The position numbers were made by a program, and so were the translations under genes. 64,000 nucleotides of DNA, from the NCBI GenBank assembly GCA_902800595.1, contig CADCFA010000007.1:62001-126000 (forward strand), in the 5' to 3' direction. This document shows positions 43,743 to 52,392 of the stretch, in pieces. A model generated the notes under the pieces. The model was given only the letters and a program-made list of their open reading frames with translations. It was not told the DNA's origin and did not search any database. Position 1 is the stretch's first letter; every line of letters begins with the position of its first letter. Origin of the DNA: an uncultured Prevotellaceae bacterium. GTDB lineage: Bacteria; Bacteroidota; Bacteroidia; Bacteroidales; Bacteroidaceae.

Positions 43743-44966
43743 ATGAATAGAGTTGTAATTACAGGCATGGGTATCTGGTCGTGCATCGGTACCAGCCTCG
43801 ACGAAGTCAGAGACGCCCTTTATGCAGGAAAGAGTGGTATCATCCTCGACCCTGTACGTAAGGAGGCAGGCTTCCGTTCCGGACTGGTGGGAAATGTACC
43901 GAAAGCCGATCTGAAAGCCCTACTCCCCCGCAATACAAGAAGTTATATGCACGAAGAGAGCCAGTATGCCTATCTAGCTACGCTGCAGGCTTTGCAACAG
44001 GCAGGTATCGATATGGACTATCTGGAGCGCCACGAGGTGGGTATCATCTATGGCAACGACTCTGCTGTTGAAGCCAGCAGCAAGGCTGTAGATAAGTTCC
44101 ACCAGATGCACACCAGTCTGGCATGTGGCAGCGGTTCACTCTTCCAGGCCCTCAACTCCACCATCTCCATGAATCTGGCTTGTATCTTCAAGTTGAAGGG
44201 TATCAACCAGACGATTTCCGCCGCCTGCTCTTCTGGTTCCCAGAGTATCGGTATGGCTGCAACGCTGATTGCCAACGGCTTACAGGACTGCATCATCTGC
44301 GGTGGTGCCGAAGAGGTGAATCACCTTGGTGTGGTGTCTTTCGACGGACTGCAGTCGTTCTCTGTCCGTGAGGATGCCCCAGAGAAAGCCAGTCGTCCCT
44401 TCGATAAGGATCGTGACGGGCTCGTGCCCAGCGGCGGAGGTGCCTCTCTGATTTTAGAGAGTTATGAGCACGCCATCCAGCGAGGAGCACCGGTTCTGGC
44501 AGAAGTGTTGGGCTGGGGATTCTCCGGCAATGGCGATCATATCTCTACACCTAATGTCGAAGGCCCCGCAAAGAGTATGACTAACGCCCTGAAGAACGCA
44601 GGTGTTACGCCCCATGATATCGGTTATGTGAATGCCCACGCCACCAGTTCGCTGATTGGTGACCAGCGCGAGGCACAGGTGATAGCAAATGTCTTTGGCA
44701 GCTACAAGGTGCCTGTAAGCTCCACCAAAAGTCTCACAGGTCATGAGATGTGGATGGCAGGTGCCAGCGAGGTGATCTACTCCATCCTGATGATGAAGAA
44801 CGACTTCATGGCAGGCAACCTGAATTTCGAGAACCCTGATGAAGAGACTGCCGTTGTCAACGTACTGCCAGAGCGAAAGGACCAGCATTTCGACCTATTC
44901 CTCAGCAATTCTTTCGGCTTTGGCGGCACCAACTCCACCCTTATCATCAAGAATACCAGGAGTTAA
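43743..44966 (+). CDS. Beta-ketoacyl-ACP synthase family protein
   Basis: 407 residues from MNRVVITGMGIWSCIGTSLD; the ATG at 43743 is correct, as the reading from 43566 overlaps ettA. Thiolase-fold condensing enzyme: nucleophile Cys in AACSSGSQSIGMAA, first His in NAHATSSLIGDQREA, Lys/second His in TKSLTGHEMWMAGASE, C-terminal NSFGFGGTNSTLI. It condenses malonyl-ACP with an acyl primer. The divergence from FabF (for example GHEMWMAGASE in place of GHXLGAAG) suggests a specialised acyl chain, as in aryl polyene or flexirubin-like pathways, but no partner genes are near. A TAATTTCGC -7-like box sits at ~43704. Confidence 0.85.
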   Translation: MNRVVITGMGIWSCIGTSLDEVRDALYAGKSGIILDPVRKEAGFRSGLVGNVPKADLKALLPRNTRSYMHEESQYAYLATLQALQQAGIDMDYLERHEVGIIYGNDSAVEASSKAVDKFHQMHTSLACGSGSLFQALNSTISMNLACIFKLKGINQTISAACSSGSQSIGMAATLIANGLQDCIICGGAEEVNHLGVVSFDGLQSFSVREDAPEKASRPFDKDRDGLVPSGGGASLILESYEHAIQRGAPVLAEVLGWGFSGNGDHISTPNVEGPAKSMTNALKNAGVTPHDIGYVNAHATSSLIGDQREAQVIANVFGSYKVPVSSTKSLTGHEMWMAGASEVIYSILMMKNDFMAGNLNFENPDEETAVVNVLPERKDQHFDLFLSNSFGFGGTNSTLIIKNTRS

Positions 44967-45071
44967 CTGATTTTGCAGTACGAGAGAGTACAAAAACTCA
45001 GATAGAACAACAATTTTTGCCTTTTTTTGAAAAAAAATCGGGAAATATTTCGGTAATCCACTGAAAATTAG

Positions 45072-45080
45072 TAACTTTGC
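45072..45080 (+). promoter_or_regulatory. Bacteroidota -7 element for hup
   Basis: TAACTTTGC, 58 bases before the hup ATG. Confidence 0.65.
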
Positions 45081-45137
45081 AGTCCAAAATCGAGAAAATA
45101 CAATTTCTCACATTATTAATATATATAAGAAAAAGAA

Positions 45138-45413
45138 ATGACCAAGGCAGACATCATCAACAAAATTGCTGATCAGACTGGTGTAGCCAAGAAAGATGTG
45201 GCAACCACTGTCGAAGCTTTTATGGAGGAGATCCGTGTGAGCCTCGCTGAGAACAAGGAGAACATCTATCTTCGTGGTTTCGGTACCTTCCTTGTGAAGC
45301 ACCGCGCTCAGAAAACAGCTCGTAACATCTCTAAGAATACGACGATTGTTATCGACGCCCACGATTTCCCCACCTTCAAGCCCTCAAAGAGCTTTATTGA
45401 GAAGATGAAGTAA
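45138..45413 (+). CDS. hup: HU-family DNA-binding protein (short, classical)
   Basis: 91 residues, the standard HU length. MTKADIINKIADQTGVAKKD, then TTVEAFMEEIRVSLAENKEN, IYLRGFGTFLVKHRAQKTAR (arm and body), NISKNTTIVIDAHDFPTFKP and the C-terminal SKSFIEKMK. It bends DNA and organises the nucleoid. It leads a transcript with the mS38-like peptide gene and rng. Compare the unrelated-looking HU-HIG protein at 3469. Confidence 0.95.
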   Translation: MTKADIINKIADQTGVAKKDVATTVEAFMEEIRVSLAENKENIYLRGFGTFLVKHRAQKTARNISKNTTIVIDAHDFPTFKPSKSFIEKMK

Positions 45414-45440
45414 TTAACAACTTAAATAAATTCTAGAATT

Positions 45441-45530
45441 ATGCCAAACGGAAAGAAAAAGAAGGGCCACAAGATGGCTACTCACAAGCGTAAGAAGAGA
45501 CTGCGCAAGAATCGTCATAAGAGCAAGTAA
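45441..45530 (+). CDS. AURKAIP1/COX24 (mS38-like) very basic 29-residue protein
   Basis: A short gene with ATG at 45441 and TAA at 45528-45530, 27 bases after hup. The product begins MPNGKKKKGHKMATHKRKKR and ends RKNRHKSK; 18 of 29 residues are Lys, Arg or His. The core KMATHKRKKRLRKNRHK matches the AURKAIP1/COX24 pattern of the mitochondrial small-subunit protein mS38. In Bacteroidota a peptide of this kind between HU and RNase G is conserved. A ribosomal role is likely but inferred from the family; size and charge agree. Confidence 0.8.
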   Translation: MPNGKKKKGHKMATHKRKKRLRKNRHKSK

Positions 45531-45555
45531 GCTTAAGTGACAAGAGAGGAAAATG

Positions 45556-45604
45556 AAAGGAGTGTGCCTGCTAATCCTGAAAAGGATAGCGGCACACCCT
45601 TTTG
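45556..45604 (+). promoter_or_regulatory. GNRA-capped hairpin between the mS38-like gene and rng
   Basis: GTGTGCC (45562-45568) pairs with GGCACAC (45591-45597); GCT and ATCCT (45570-45578) pair with AGGAT and AGC (45583-45590); a GAAA loop closes it. AAAGG on the left can pair with CTTTT on the right. It could be an attenuating terminator, or an RNase recognition site in the rng leader, as RNase E-type enzymes often control their own mRNA. Confidence 0.6.
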
Positions 45605-45640
45605 AGTTAAAAGAAACCCTACAAGAATAGCAAGAAGCTA

Positions 45641-47215
45641 ATGACAAGTGAAGTAATCATTGATGTTCAGCCGAAAGACATCTCGATAGCCCTGCTTGAA
45701 GACAAGCAGCTGGTGGAGTACCAGCAGGAGCAGCGCACCGTGTCGTTCTCGGTGGGTAACATCTATGTGGCAAAGGTAAAGAAGATCATGCCTGGTCTCA
45801 ATGCCTGCTTCGTCGATGTCGGTGCCGAGCGCGTGGCTTTCCTGCATTATCTTGATCTGGGAAATCAATTCCACTCCTACGAGAAGTATCTGAAACAGGT
45901 GACGAGCGACCGCAAGAAGCTCTACCCTATTCAGAAAGCTAGCATCCAGCCCACCCTGAAGAAGGACGGCAGCATCGCCAACACACTGAATGTTGGACAG
46001 GAGATTCTGGTACAGATCACCAAGGAGCCTATCAATACCAAGGGACCGCGACTGACTTGCGAACTGAGTTTCGCAGGGCGCTATCTGGTGCTGATCCCCT
46101 TTGAGAACGGTATCTCTGTCTCAACAAAGATTAAGCGTGGTGAGGAGCGTAGCCGATTGAAACAGCTCATCCAAAGCATCAAGCCAAAGAACTTCGGCGT
46201 CATCGTGCGTACAGTGGCAGAAGGCAAAAAGGCCGCCGAACTCGATGCAGAGTTGAAGATCCTGTTGAAACGCTGGGAAGACACCATCACGAAGGTTCAG
46301 AAGACCACCGAACGCCCGCAGATTTGTTTTGAGGAGGAAAGTCGGGCTGTGGCACTGCTTCGCGATCTGTTCAATCCCTCTTATGACGGCATTTACGTCA
46401 ACGACAGTGATATTCACGACGAAATCAAGAACTACCTGGGGCTCATCGCTCCGGAGAAGAAAGAGATAGTCAAGCTGTACCAAGGTACACTGCCTATCTT
46501 CGACAACTTCGACGTTACCAAACAGTTGAAGTCAGGCTTTGGAAAGACTGTCAATTACAAGCACGGCGCCTACCTCATCATCGAGCACACAGAGGCGATG
46601 CATGTAGTGGATGTGAACAGCGGTACGCGTATCAAGAAAGAGAACAGTCAGGAGACCAATGCCCTCGAGACCAATCTGGGAGCTGCCGACGAGCTGGCAC
46701 GCCAGTTGCGACTCAGGGATATGGGCGGCATCATCATCGTTGACTTTATCGACATGAAACTGCCCGAGGATCGCCAGTTGCTCTACGAACGCATGTGCAA
46801 GAACATGCAGAAGGACAGAGCCCGACACAACATCCTGCCGCTCTCTAAGTTCGGACTGATGCAGATCACCCGTCAGCGCGTGCGCCCAGCCATGAGCGTG
46901 AATGTAGAGGAGGTATGCCCCACCTGCTTTGGAAAGGGCACCATCAAGTCGAGCCTTCTCTTCACAGATACGCTGGAGAATAAAATTGACAACCTGGTCA
47001 ATAAGATCGGAATCCGCAAGTTCTTCCTCCACGTACATCCTTACGTGGCAGCCTACATCAACAAGGGCGTTTTCAGCCTGAAGCTACAATGGCAGATGAA
47101 ATATGGACTTGGTGTCCATGTGGTACCCTCTCAGAAACTTGCCTTCCTGCAGTATGAGTTCTATGACGCTAACAGGCAGTTCATCGACATGCAGGAAGAG
47201 ATTGAAACGAAATAA
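45641..47215 (+). CDS. rng: Ribonuclease G/E family endoribonuclease
   Basis: 524 residues. An S1-like N-terminus (VGNIYVAKVKKIMPGLNACF, VDVGAERVAFLHYLDLG) is followed by the catalytic DNase I-like domain: GPRLTCELSFAGRYLVL, VDVNSGTRIKKENSQETNAL, LRDMGGIIIVDFIDM (catalytic Asp residues) and the zinc link VCPTCFGKGTIKS. It processes rRNA and decays mRNA. It lies downstream of hup and the mS38-like gene across an intercistronic hairpin. The protein lacks the C-terminal scaffold of RNase E. Confidence 0.93.
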   Translation: MTSEVIIDVQPKDISIALLEDKQLVEYQQEQRTVSFSVGNIYVAKVKKIMPGLNACFVDVGAERVAFLHYLDLGNQFHSYEKYLKQVTSDRKKLYPIQKASIQPTLKKDGSIANTLNVGQEILVQITKEPINTKGPRLTCELSFAGRYLVLIPFENGISVSTKIKRGEERSRLKQLIQSIKPKNFGVIVRTVAEGKKAAELDAELKILLKRWEDTITKVQKTTERPQICFEEESRAVALLRDLFNPSYDGIYVNDSDIHDEIKNYLGLIAPEKKEIVKLYQGTLPIFDNFDVTKQLKSGFGKTVNYKHGAYLIIEHTEAMHVVDVNSGTRIKKENSQETNALETNLGAADELARQLRLRDMGGIIIVDFIDMKLPEDRQLLYERMCKNMQKDRARHNILPLSKFGLMQITRQRVRPAMSVNVEEVCPTCFGKGTIKSSLLFTDTLENKIDNLVNKIGIRKFFLHVHPYVAAYINKGVFSLKLQWQMKYGLGVHVVPSQKLAFLQYEFYDANRQFIDMQEEIETK

Positions 47216-47248
47216 GCACCTGTAATAACAAAAAAAAGCTTTAACACC

Positions 47249-48433
47249 ATGTTAACATTGAAAATCCTGTTCTGGGTCTGCTTGTTGATCGTTTTCTATA
47301 CCTATATAGGTTATGGGATATTACTCTGCATCATCATCCGGATGAAACGGCTCATATGCGGGAAACCGCAGAAGGCTGTTCTGCCGGCTGATGACGAGCT
47401 ACCCACGATGACCCTCATGATCTGTGCCTATAATGAGGAAGATGTCGTGGCAGAGAAGATGGAAAATACATTGGCACTCGACTACCCGAAAGACAAGTTC
47501 CGCATCATGTGGGTTACCGACGGCAGCAACGACCGTACCAACGAGTTGCTCGCAGCCTATCCCGAGGTAGATGTCGTGTTCAGTCCTGAGCGTCGCGGTA
47601 AGACCGCAGCCCTGAAACACGGACTCCAGGAGCTGAAGACCCGTTATGTAGCCTTCACCGATGCCAATACGATGATCAATCCCACCGCCATACGTGAGAT
47701 AGCCCGTCTGTTTATGGATCCCACCGTGGGCTGTGTCTCCGGAGAGAAACGCGTAGCAGCTAAGACATCCGGTGAGATGGCTGCTGAGGGCGAAGGTTTC
47801 TACTGGCGTTATGAGAGCACCCTAAAGCGCTGGGACAGTGAGCTTTACTCGGCGATGGGCGCTGCTGGCGAACTCTACGCCATCGACCCCGCCCTGGTGC
47901 GCGAGGTGCCCAACGAGGCACTGCTCGACGACTTCATGATGTCGATGCTGATTGTCAACGAAGGCAAGCGTATCGCCTATACACCCGACGCCTACGCACT
48001 GGAGTACGGCTCAGCCGACCTCAAGGAGGAGGCAAAGCGGAAACGCCGTATCGCGGCAGGCGGCCTGCAGAGCATCTGGTGGCTTCGCGGTATGCTCAAC
48101 CCCTTTCGTCAGCCGCTGGTGGCCTTCCAGTACATTAGTCACCGTGTGCTCCGCTGGAGCATCACTCCGGTAGCCATGTTGCTGCTCCTGCTTGTAAACA
48201 TCATCCTGGTGATACTGGGTGCTGGCACCTTCTACACCGTGATGCTGCTGTTGCAGGCACTCTTCTACCTGATGGCCGCTGCCGGATGGCTGTTGGGTCG
48301 CTCAGGGCACAGCAATAAACTGCTCTACATCGCATACTACTTCGTATTTATGAACCTCAACGTGTTCCGCGGGATGGCCTATCTGAAAAGTCACAGCAAT
48401 AGCGGCGCCTGGGAAAAAGCTCGAAGAAGTTAA
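47249..48433 (+). CDS. Membrane glycosyltransferase family 2
   Basis: 394 residues. TM helix at the N-terminus (ILFWVCLLIVFYTYIGYGIL), then a GT2 domain: LPTMTLMICAYNEEDVVAEK, IMWVTDGSNDRTNELLAAYP, FTDANTMINPTAIREI (DxD-like), and the Q/RxxRW-like end RKRRIAAGGLQSIWWLRG. Three to four TM helices follow (WSITPVAMLLLLLVNIILVI and others). It is likely a processive or lipid-linked polysaccharide glycosyltransferase of the inner membrane. Substrate unknown. 33 bases after rng. Confidence 0.85.
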   Translation: MLTLKILFWVCLLIVFYTYIGYGILLCIIIRMKRLICGKPQKAVLPADDELPTMTLMICAYNEEDVVAEKMENTLALDYPKDKFRIMWVTDGSNDRTNELLAAYPEVDVVFSPERRGKTAALKHGLQELKTRYVAFTDANTMINPTAIREIARLFMDPTVGCVSGEKRVAAKTSGEMAAEGEGFYWRYESTLKRWDSELYSAMGAAGELYAIDPALVREVPNEALLDDFMMSMLIVNEGKRIAYTPDAYALEYGSADLKEEAKRKRRIAAGGLQSIWWLRGMLNPFRQPLVAFQYISHRVLRWSITPVAMLLLLLVNIILVILGAGTFYTVMLLLQALFYLMAAAGWLLGRSGHSNKLLYIAYYFVFMNLNVFRGMAYLKSHSNSGAWEKARRS

Positions 48434-48473
48434 AAAAAATCCATAATTATTTTTTTATTTCAGAAAAAATACG

Positions 48474-48481
48474 TACCTTTG
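48474..48481 (+). promoter_or_regulatory. Bacteroidota -7 element for the hybrid kinase gene
   Basis: TACCTTTG, 27 bases before the ATG at 48509. Confidence 0.6.
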
Positions 48482-48508
48482 TGCCAAATTTTCGTATCAG
48501 AAAGACTC

Positions 48509-49765
48509 ATGGAAAAGAACGAGAAAGATATGTTGTTGCAAAAGTACGCTGATCTGAATCGCAGGTTAACCCTTGCGAACGAGCAGTTGTCTATTGCCAA
48601 CCAAAAGCTGAAGGAATACGAGGAAAAGGCTCTGAAGGCTGAAAAGGCCAGCAAGATGAAGTCGCTTTTCCTTGCCAACATGAGCCATGAGATCCGTACC
48701 CCACTGAATGCTATCGAAGGCTTTTCGCGCGTGCTTGTTGAGACCGACTCTCAGGAAGACCGCATGAAGTTCTATGAGATCATCGAGAGCAACAACAACC
48801 GTCTGCAGGGTCTTGTCAACGAGATTCTCGACCTCTCGCGTGTGGAGTCCGGAGAGATTGTGATCAAGAAGACCACAATCGACTTGAACGAATTCTGCAC
48901 AAGCATCAAGACCCTCTTCAAGTTCCGCTGTCCCGAAACCGTGAAGCTGGAGTGGGAAAAGCCTGTGATGAACGTTACGTTCAAGACCGACGGCAACCGT
49001 CTGACACAGGTATTCTCCAACCTCATCAGCAACGCCCTGAAGCATACGCCTAACGGCAGCATCACTTACGGCTTTAAGATTCTCGATGATGCGGAAAAGA
49101 TTGAGTTCTTTGTAAAAGACACTGGTACAGGTATCGCCAAGGAAGATCAGCAGCGCATCTTCCAGACATACGTATCCGGCGACGCGGAGAACAATCAGAA
49201 CGGCTTCGGTCTCGGTCTGGCACTCTGTAAGATTATCGTAGAGAAGATGGGCGGCTCGATCTCTGTAGAGTCAGAAATTGGTCAGGGAGCCACCTTCCGC
49301 TTCAACATGCCGTTCGAAGGTACGATTGGCGGTAAGAACTCACAGCGAACCACTACCACTCAAAATATACGCACCATCCGCGTCAGTGCCCACGCCAACG
49401 AGAAGAACATGAAGACGATCCTTGTAGCTGAAGACGAGGACAGCAACTACGAGCTGGTAAAGATTGTGCTTCAGAAGCGCTACAAGCTGTTGCGCGCCCA
49501 TAACGGCATCGAGGCAGTGATGATAAATGAGGATGAGCATCCCGACTTAATCCTGATGGACATCCGTATGCCGGAGATGAACGGTCTCGACGCTACGCGT
49601 ATTATTAAAGAGGTGAACAATGATACCCCCGTTATCGCCCTGAGTGCATACGCCTTCGAGGAGAACATCCGTGAGGCGAAGGTTGCCGGCTGCGACGAGT
49701 TCATGGCAAAGCCTTTCAAGGTGGAGAACCTGATTGAGACGGTCAGAAAGTACCTCGACCAATAA
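48509..49765 (+). CDS. Cytoplasmic hybrid histidine kinase with C-terminal receiver
   Basis: 418 residues; the start is MEKNEKDMLLQKYADLNRRL after the promoter at 48474. A coiled coil (~8-50) precedes the dimerisation/phosphoacceptor helix FLANMSHEIRTPLNAIEGFS (His). The ATPase domain has NRLTQVFSNLISNALKHT, DTGTGIAKEDQQRIFQTY and GFGLGLALCKIIVEKMGG. A receiver follows from ~305: ILVAEDEDSNYELVK, LILMDIRMPEMNGLDATR (Asp) and EFMAKPFKV (Lys). There is no TM helix or output domain, so it probably signals from the cytoplasm through a separate partner. No partner gene is adjacent. Confidence 0.9.
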   Translation: MEKNEKDMLLQKYADLNRRLTLANEQLSIANQKLKEYEEKALKAEKASKMKSLFLANMSHEIRTPLNAIEGFSRVLVETDSQEDRMKFYEIIESNNNRLQGLVNEILDLSRVESGEIVIKKTTIDLNEFCTSIKTLFKFRCPETVKLEWEKPVMNVTFKTDGNRLTQVFSNLISNALKHTPNGSITYGFKILDDAEKIEFFVKDTGTGIAKEDQQRIFQTYVSGDAENNQNGFGLGLALCKIIVEKMGGSISVESEIGQGATFRFNMPFEGTIGGKNSQRTTTTQNIRTIRVSAHANEKNMKTILVAEDEDSNYELVKIVLQKRYKLLRAHNGIEAVMINEDEHPDLILMDIRMPEMNGLDATRIIKEVNNDTPVIALSAYAFEENIREAKVAGCDEFMAKPFKVENLIETVRKYLDQ

Positions 49766-49801
49766 AGATATCCCTTTTTACTTACTAAAACATATTTTAT
49801 C

Positions 49802-50872
49802 ATGGGAAAACTTGCTGTACAGAAATATTTTTCATTCATGATGCTCATCATCACCTTCCTACTGATGGTGTTTACACTCGTAGGACTGTTCGGTGGTGAT
49901 GTACAACCTGCAGGAAACACGGCACGCGCCATGCTGGTCTATGCCTTGCCACTGTTGCTTACGGCCAATGCCGTCTTCCTCATCTACTGGCTCATCATGC
50001 GCCGCTTCCACTGGATGCTCATGCCCTTCATCACCTTGCTCTGCTGCATCCCCTATGTAGGCACGATGTATCAGTTTGGTGACCTCGATGAGGCAGCCGA
50101 GAAGACACCAGGCTTTAAGATTGCCACCTACAACGTGGCTATGTTCTCACGTGAGACCACAGGGTTCATGGCACAGGACATCCTCGCAGAGATGAAGCGA
50201 CAGAAAGTGGATATCGCCTGTTTCCAGGAGTACAACGACTTTTCTGGAGATAAGAAAAATTCAGACTCTTATAAGGAATATTTCCCCTATAGCGAACGTG
50301 GTAAAGACGATATGATCATCTACAGCCGCTACCCCATTAAGGCCACGAAGAACTTCCCCTTCGAGATGACCAACAACAGTGCCATGTGGGCAGAGATCGA
50401 CGTCAACGGCAAGATCTACCGTGTATATAACGCCCACCTGGAGACCACCGGTATCAACGGCACCCTTCACAGAGCCGCCAAGAGCAAAATGCGCGGCAGC
50501 GATGTGCAGAACAACGCGGTGCTCGAAGCCATGTACGGCAACTATGCCGTTGGAATGATAGCCCGCTCTGGGCAGGCTAACATGCTGGCAATGGATATGC
50601 GTGAGTCGGAAGTGCCCATCATCGTCTGCGGCGACTTCAACGACGTGCCCTACTCCTATGTCTATAACACGATGCTGGGCGACCTGGTGGATGGCTTCAA
50701 GGAGTGCGGCAGCGGCTTTATGAGCACCTTCCGCGGTGCCAAGCAGGTGCGTATCGACTACATCTTCCACGCCAAGGAGCTGAAAGGTCTTACCTACTAC
50801 AAAAAGGAACTGACCTACTCCGACCACTATCCGGTCTTCATGAAAGTAACCCCCCAAACAGCAGAAGAATAA
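49802..50872 (+). CDS. Endonuclease/exonuclease/phosphatase (EEP) family membrane protein
   Basis: 356 residues. Three hydrophobic helices in the first ~95 residues (FSFMMLIITFLLMVFTLVGL and others) anchor an EEP domain: KIATYNVAMFSRETTGF, CFQEYNDFSGD (Glu), IIYSRYPIKAT, YRVYNAHLETTGING, VPIIVCGDFNDVPYSYVYN and LTYSDHYPVFMKV (catalytic His). The EEP fold covers nucleases, phosphodiesterases and lipid phosphatases; the membrane anchor suggests a phospholipid or periplasmic substrate. 36 bases after the hybrid kinase. Confidence 0.85.
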   Translation: MGKLAVQKYFSFMMLIITFLLMVFTLVGLFGGDVQPAGNTARAMLVYALPLLLTANAVFLIYWLIMRRFHWMLMPFITLLCCIPYVGTMYQFGDLDEAAEKTPGFKIATYNVAMFSRETTGFMAQDILAEMKRQKVDIACFQEYNDFSGDKKNSDSYKEYFPYSERGKDDMIIYSRYPIKATKNFPFEMTNNSAMWAEIDVNGKIYRVYNAHLETTGINGTLHRAAKSKMRGSDVQNNAVLEAMYGNYAVGMIARSGQANMLAMDMRESEVPIIVCGDFNDVPYSYVYNTMLGDLVDGFKECGSGFMSTFRGAKQVRIDYIFHAKELKGLTYYKKELTYSDHYPVFMKVTPQTAEE

Positions 50873-50899
50873 TACAAACAAATGGTAAGATGTCTGTCT

Positions 50900-51085
50900 G
50901 AAATGACAAACATGACAAATGACAGTGTCATATTCTGAGAGAGGGAGTTTCTGGAAATTCCCAAGAATTAACCCATATTTATATATAATATAAGTATTAT
51001 ATATAAATATGAGCAAAATTGCAGTAATTCTGAAAAACGCCCTGTACAGACAATCCTGCTGTCATTTGTCACGATTGTCACTTTT
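50900..51085. repeat. Inverted arrays of TGACAA words flanking a 38-nt AT palindrome
   Basis: Left arm 50901-50928: TGACAA words at 9 and 7 bases (…ATGACAAACATGACAAATG…). Right arm 51058-51080: their inverse (CTGTCATTTGTCACGATTG…). Between lies a perfect 17-bp AT palindrome, 50974-50990 and 50995-51011, around a 4-base loop. This is the same architecture as at 3019-3194 but with an unrelated word. The element fills the gap between the EEP gene and the convergent FISUMP gene together with leader copy 3. Confidence 0.8.
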
Positions 51086-51155
51086 TGAATTAAAAAATTG
51101 CGAGATTTAAATGTAAAAATTGCGCGCATTAATGGTTGCAAATTTTTCCTTTAAC
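51086..51155 (+). repeat. Copy 3 of the two 22-nt leader units (no promoter, no gene)
   Basis: Units 51095-51116 and 51117-51138 match those at 3323 and 29564, ending in the same TTTTTCCTTTAA. The second unit again holds AATTGCGCGCATTAAT. The promoter half (TTTGG ... TACCTTTG ... GTGTCAAAT) present in copies 1 and 2 is absent here, and the word array lies directly upstream. Confidence 0.75.
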
Positions 51156-51197
51156 AGTGCCTGCCGACACATTAAACGTATGAGATATTAAAAGGAG

Positions 51198-51236
51198 GAA
51201 GGCTTTCCAATCGGAAAGCCTTCTCTAATTTTCTTT
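51198..51236. terminator. Bidirectional terminator between copy 3 and the FISUMP gene
   Basis: GAAGGCTTTCC (51198-51208) pairs with GGAAAGCCTTC (51213-51223) around AATC, followed rightward by TCTAATTTTCTTTTT. Leftward it ends in CCTCCTTTTAATA. Confidence 0.85.
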
Positions 51237-51902
51237 TTACTTCACGGCGCGGATGCAGCGACCGCTAAAGCGATTGCTGGAGAGATTGCCGAAATGAAGT
51301 TCTACATTTGAGAAATCAAACTCCAGGCACCAGGCTTTGTTGGGTGCTACGGTATAGAGGTCGGAAGTCCAATAGACGCCCTTGATGGCACGGAACTGAA
51401 CGCCCTCATAGTAACGGAAACCGGTGATGGGCATGAAGATGGACTTGCCGTTCTTCTTACTGATCACCTTATAGCCGTTGATGCCATCCTTCGTGGTCCA
51501 CTCCCATCGGCAGTTGTTGATCAGCTCCTCGTACTCATCAGCAGTAGGCATGCGCCACGCTCCGCCCCAGTTGGCATGTGCGGCATCGTCGGAGGCTGCC
51601 AGACGGGTAATCCTGTCGCTGACGTTATACTTGAGCAGAAACTGGGTGTCACCCCTGCTCCACACATAGGTTCCCCAGGAATAGACCTGCTTGGGCTTGA
51701 TCTCGCCCCAGGCGAAGTAAGTGCCGAATCCTGAGGGTTTCGTGGCACCCACATTCATGTTGGCCCACTTCACGCTCAGTCCTAAATCGACCGCCTCAAC
51801 GCCATCGGGTGTCTTATCGTCATTGTCTGCTTGATTCACTTTTGCATTTCCAACCGTCCCAATGAACATAAGAGACAGTGTCAGTAGAAAAATCTTCTTC
51901 AT
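51237..51902 (-). CDS. Secreted FISUMP-domain protein
   Basis: 221 residues with signal peptide MKKIFLLTLSLMFIGTVGNA. The mature part has the Fibrobacter succinogenes major paralogous domain: VDLGLSVKWANMNVGATKPS, GTYFAWGEIKPKQVYSW, GGAWRMPTADEYEELINNC and RCIRAVK at the end. The domain is common in secreted Bacteroidota proteins, related to C-type lectin or formylglycine-like folds, and its ligand is unknown. It is the last gene of the leftward fabD-GH13-AlaX run, 18 bases after the AlaX-like gene, and ends at a terminator. Confidence 0.85.
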   Translation of the reverse strand: MKKIFLLTLSLMFIGTVGNAKVNQADNDDKTPDGVEAVDLGLSVKWANMNVGATKPSGFGTYFAWGEIKPKQVYSWGTYVWSRGDTQFLLKYNVSDRITRLAASDDAAHANWGGAWRMPTADEYEELINNCRWEWTTKDGINGYKVISKKNGKSIFMPITGFRYYEGVQFRAIKGVYWTSDLYTVAPNKAWCLEFDFSNVELHFGNLSSNRFSGRCIRAVK

Positions 51903-51920
51903 ATCTAATTAGTTTTTTAA

Positions 51921-52388
51921 TTATTGCACAATCTTAAAGCGCACGCGGAAGGAGCGTTCATGCTCATCCCAGTTGGTGCCCAATAGCTCGAAACGGCCGA
52001 TCTGCGAGGTGCTGCGCACATGACGCCCGATACAGGGACACACGTCGTAGTCGCCGATACGCACCAGACGGATGGTGTCGGAGGCATCATCGGGCAGTCG
52101 GGCAAGATCGATCTCCTCGGGCAGCTCGCTGCGGGAACAGAACTCGAAGGTGACGGGCAGGTCGTCGGCTATCAGCTCGTTCATGCGACGCTCTATCTCC
52201 TTCTCGTCATGGCGACTGGGCTTCTGGTCGACGTGGAAGCTCATCTTGCTCTTCTTACGCTCGATATGGGCATTATAGGAGCGCTCACAGCCGAAGAGGC
52301 GCTGCATCGTCTGGTTCAGCAGGTGCTCGGCGGTGTGTGCTGGGGGAAACTCCTCCTTGTTGTGCTCGTTAAGGAAATTATCGTCCAT
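51921..52388 (-). CDS. AlaX-like trans-editing domain protein (alanyl-tRNA editing family)
   Basis: 155 residues. The zinc motif HTAEHLLNQTM (HxxxH) near residue 18 and CPCIGRHV (CxxxH) near 120 are the metal ligands of the AlaRS editing domain; the stretch KMSFHVDQKPSRH lies between. Stand-alone AlaX proteins hydrolyse Ser-tRNAAla or Gly-tRNAAla. This one is shorter than typical AlaX (about 215 residues), matching only the second editing half, so the specificity is uncertain. It lies 4 bases after the GH13 gene. Confidence 0.8.
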   Translation of the reverse strand: MDDNFLNEHNKEEFPPAHTAEHLLNQTMQRLFGCERSYNAHIERKKSKMSFHVDQKPSRHDEKEIERRMNELIADDLPVTFEFCSRSELPEEIDLARLPDDASDTIRLVRIGDYDVCPCIGRHVRSTSQIGRFELLGTNWDEHERSFRVRFKIVQ

Positions 52389-52392
52389 CAGT

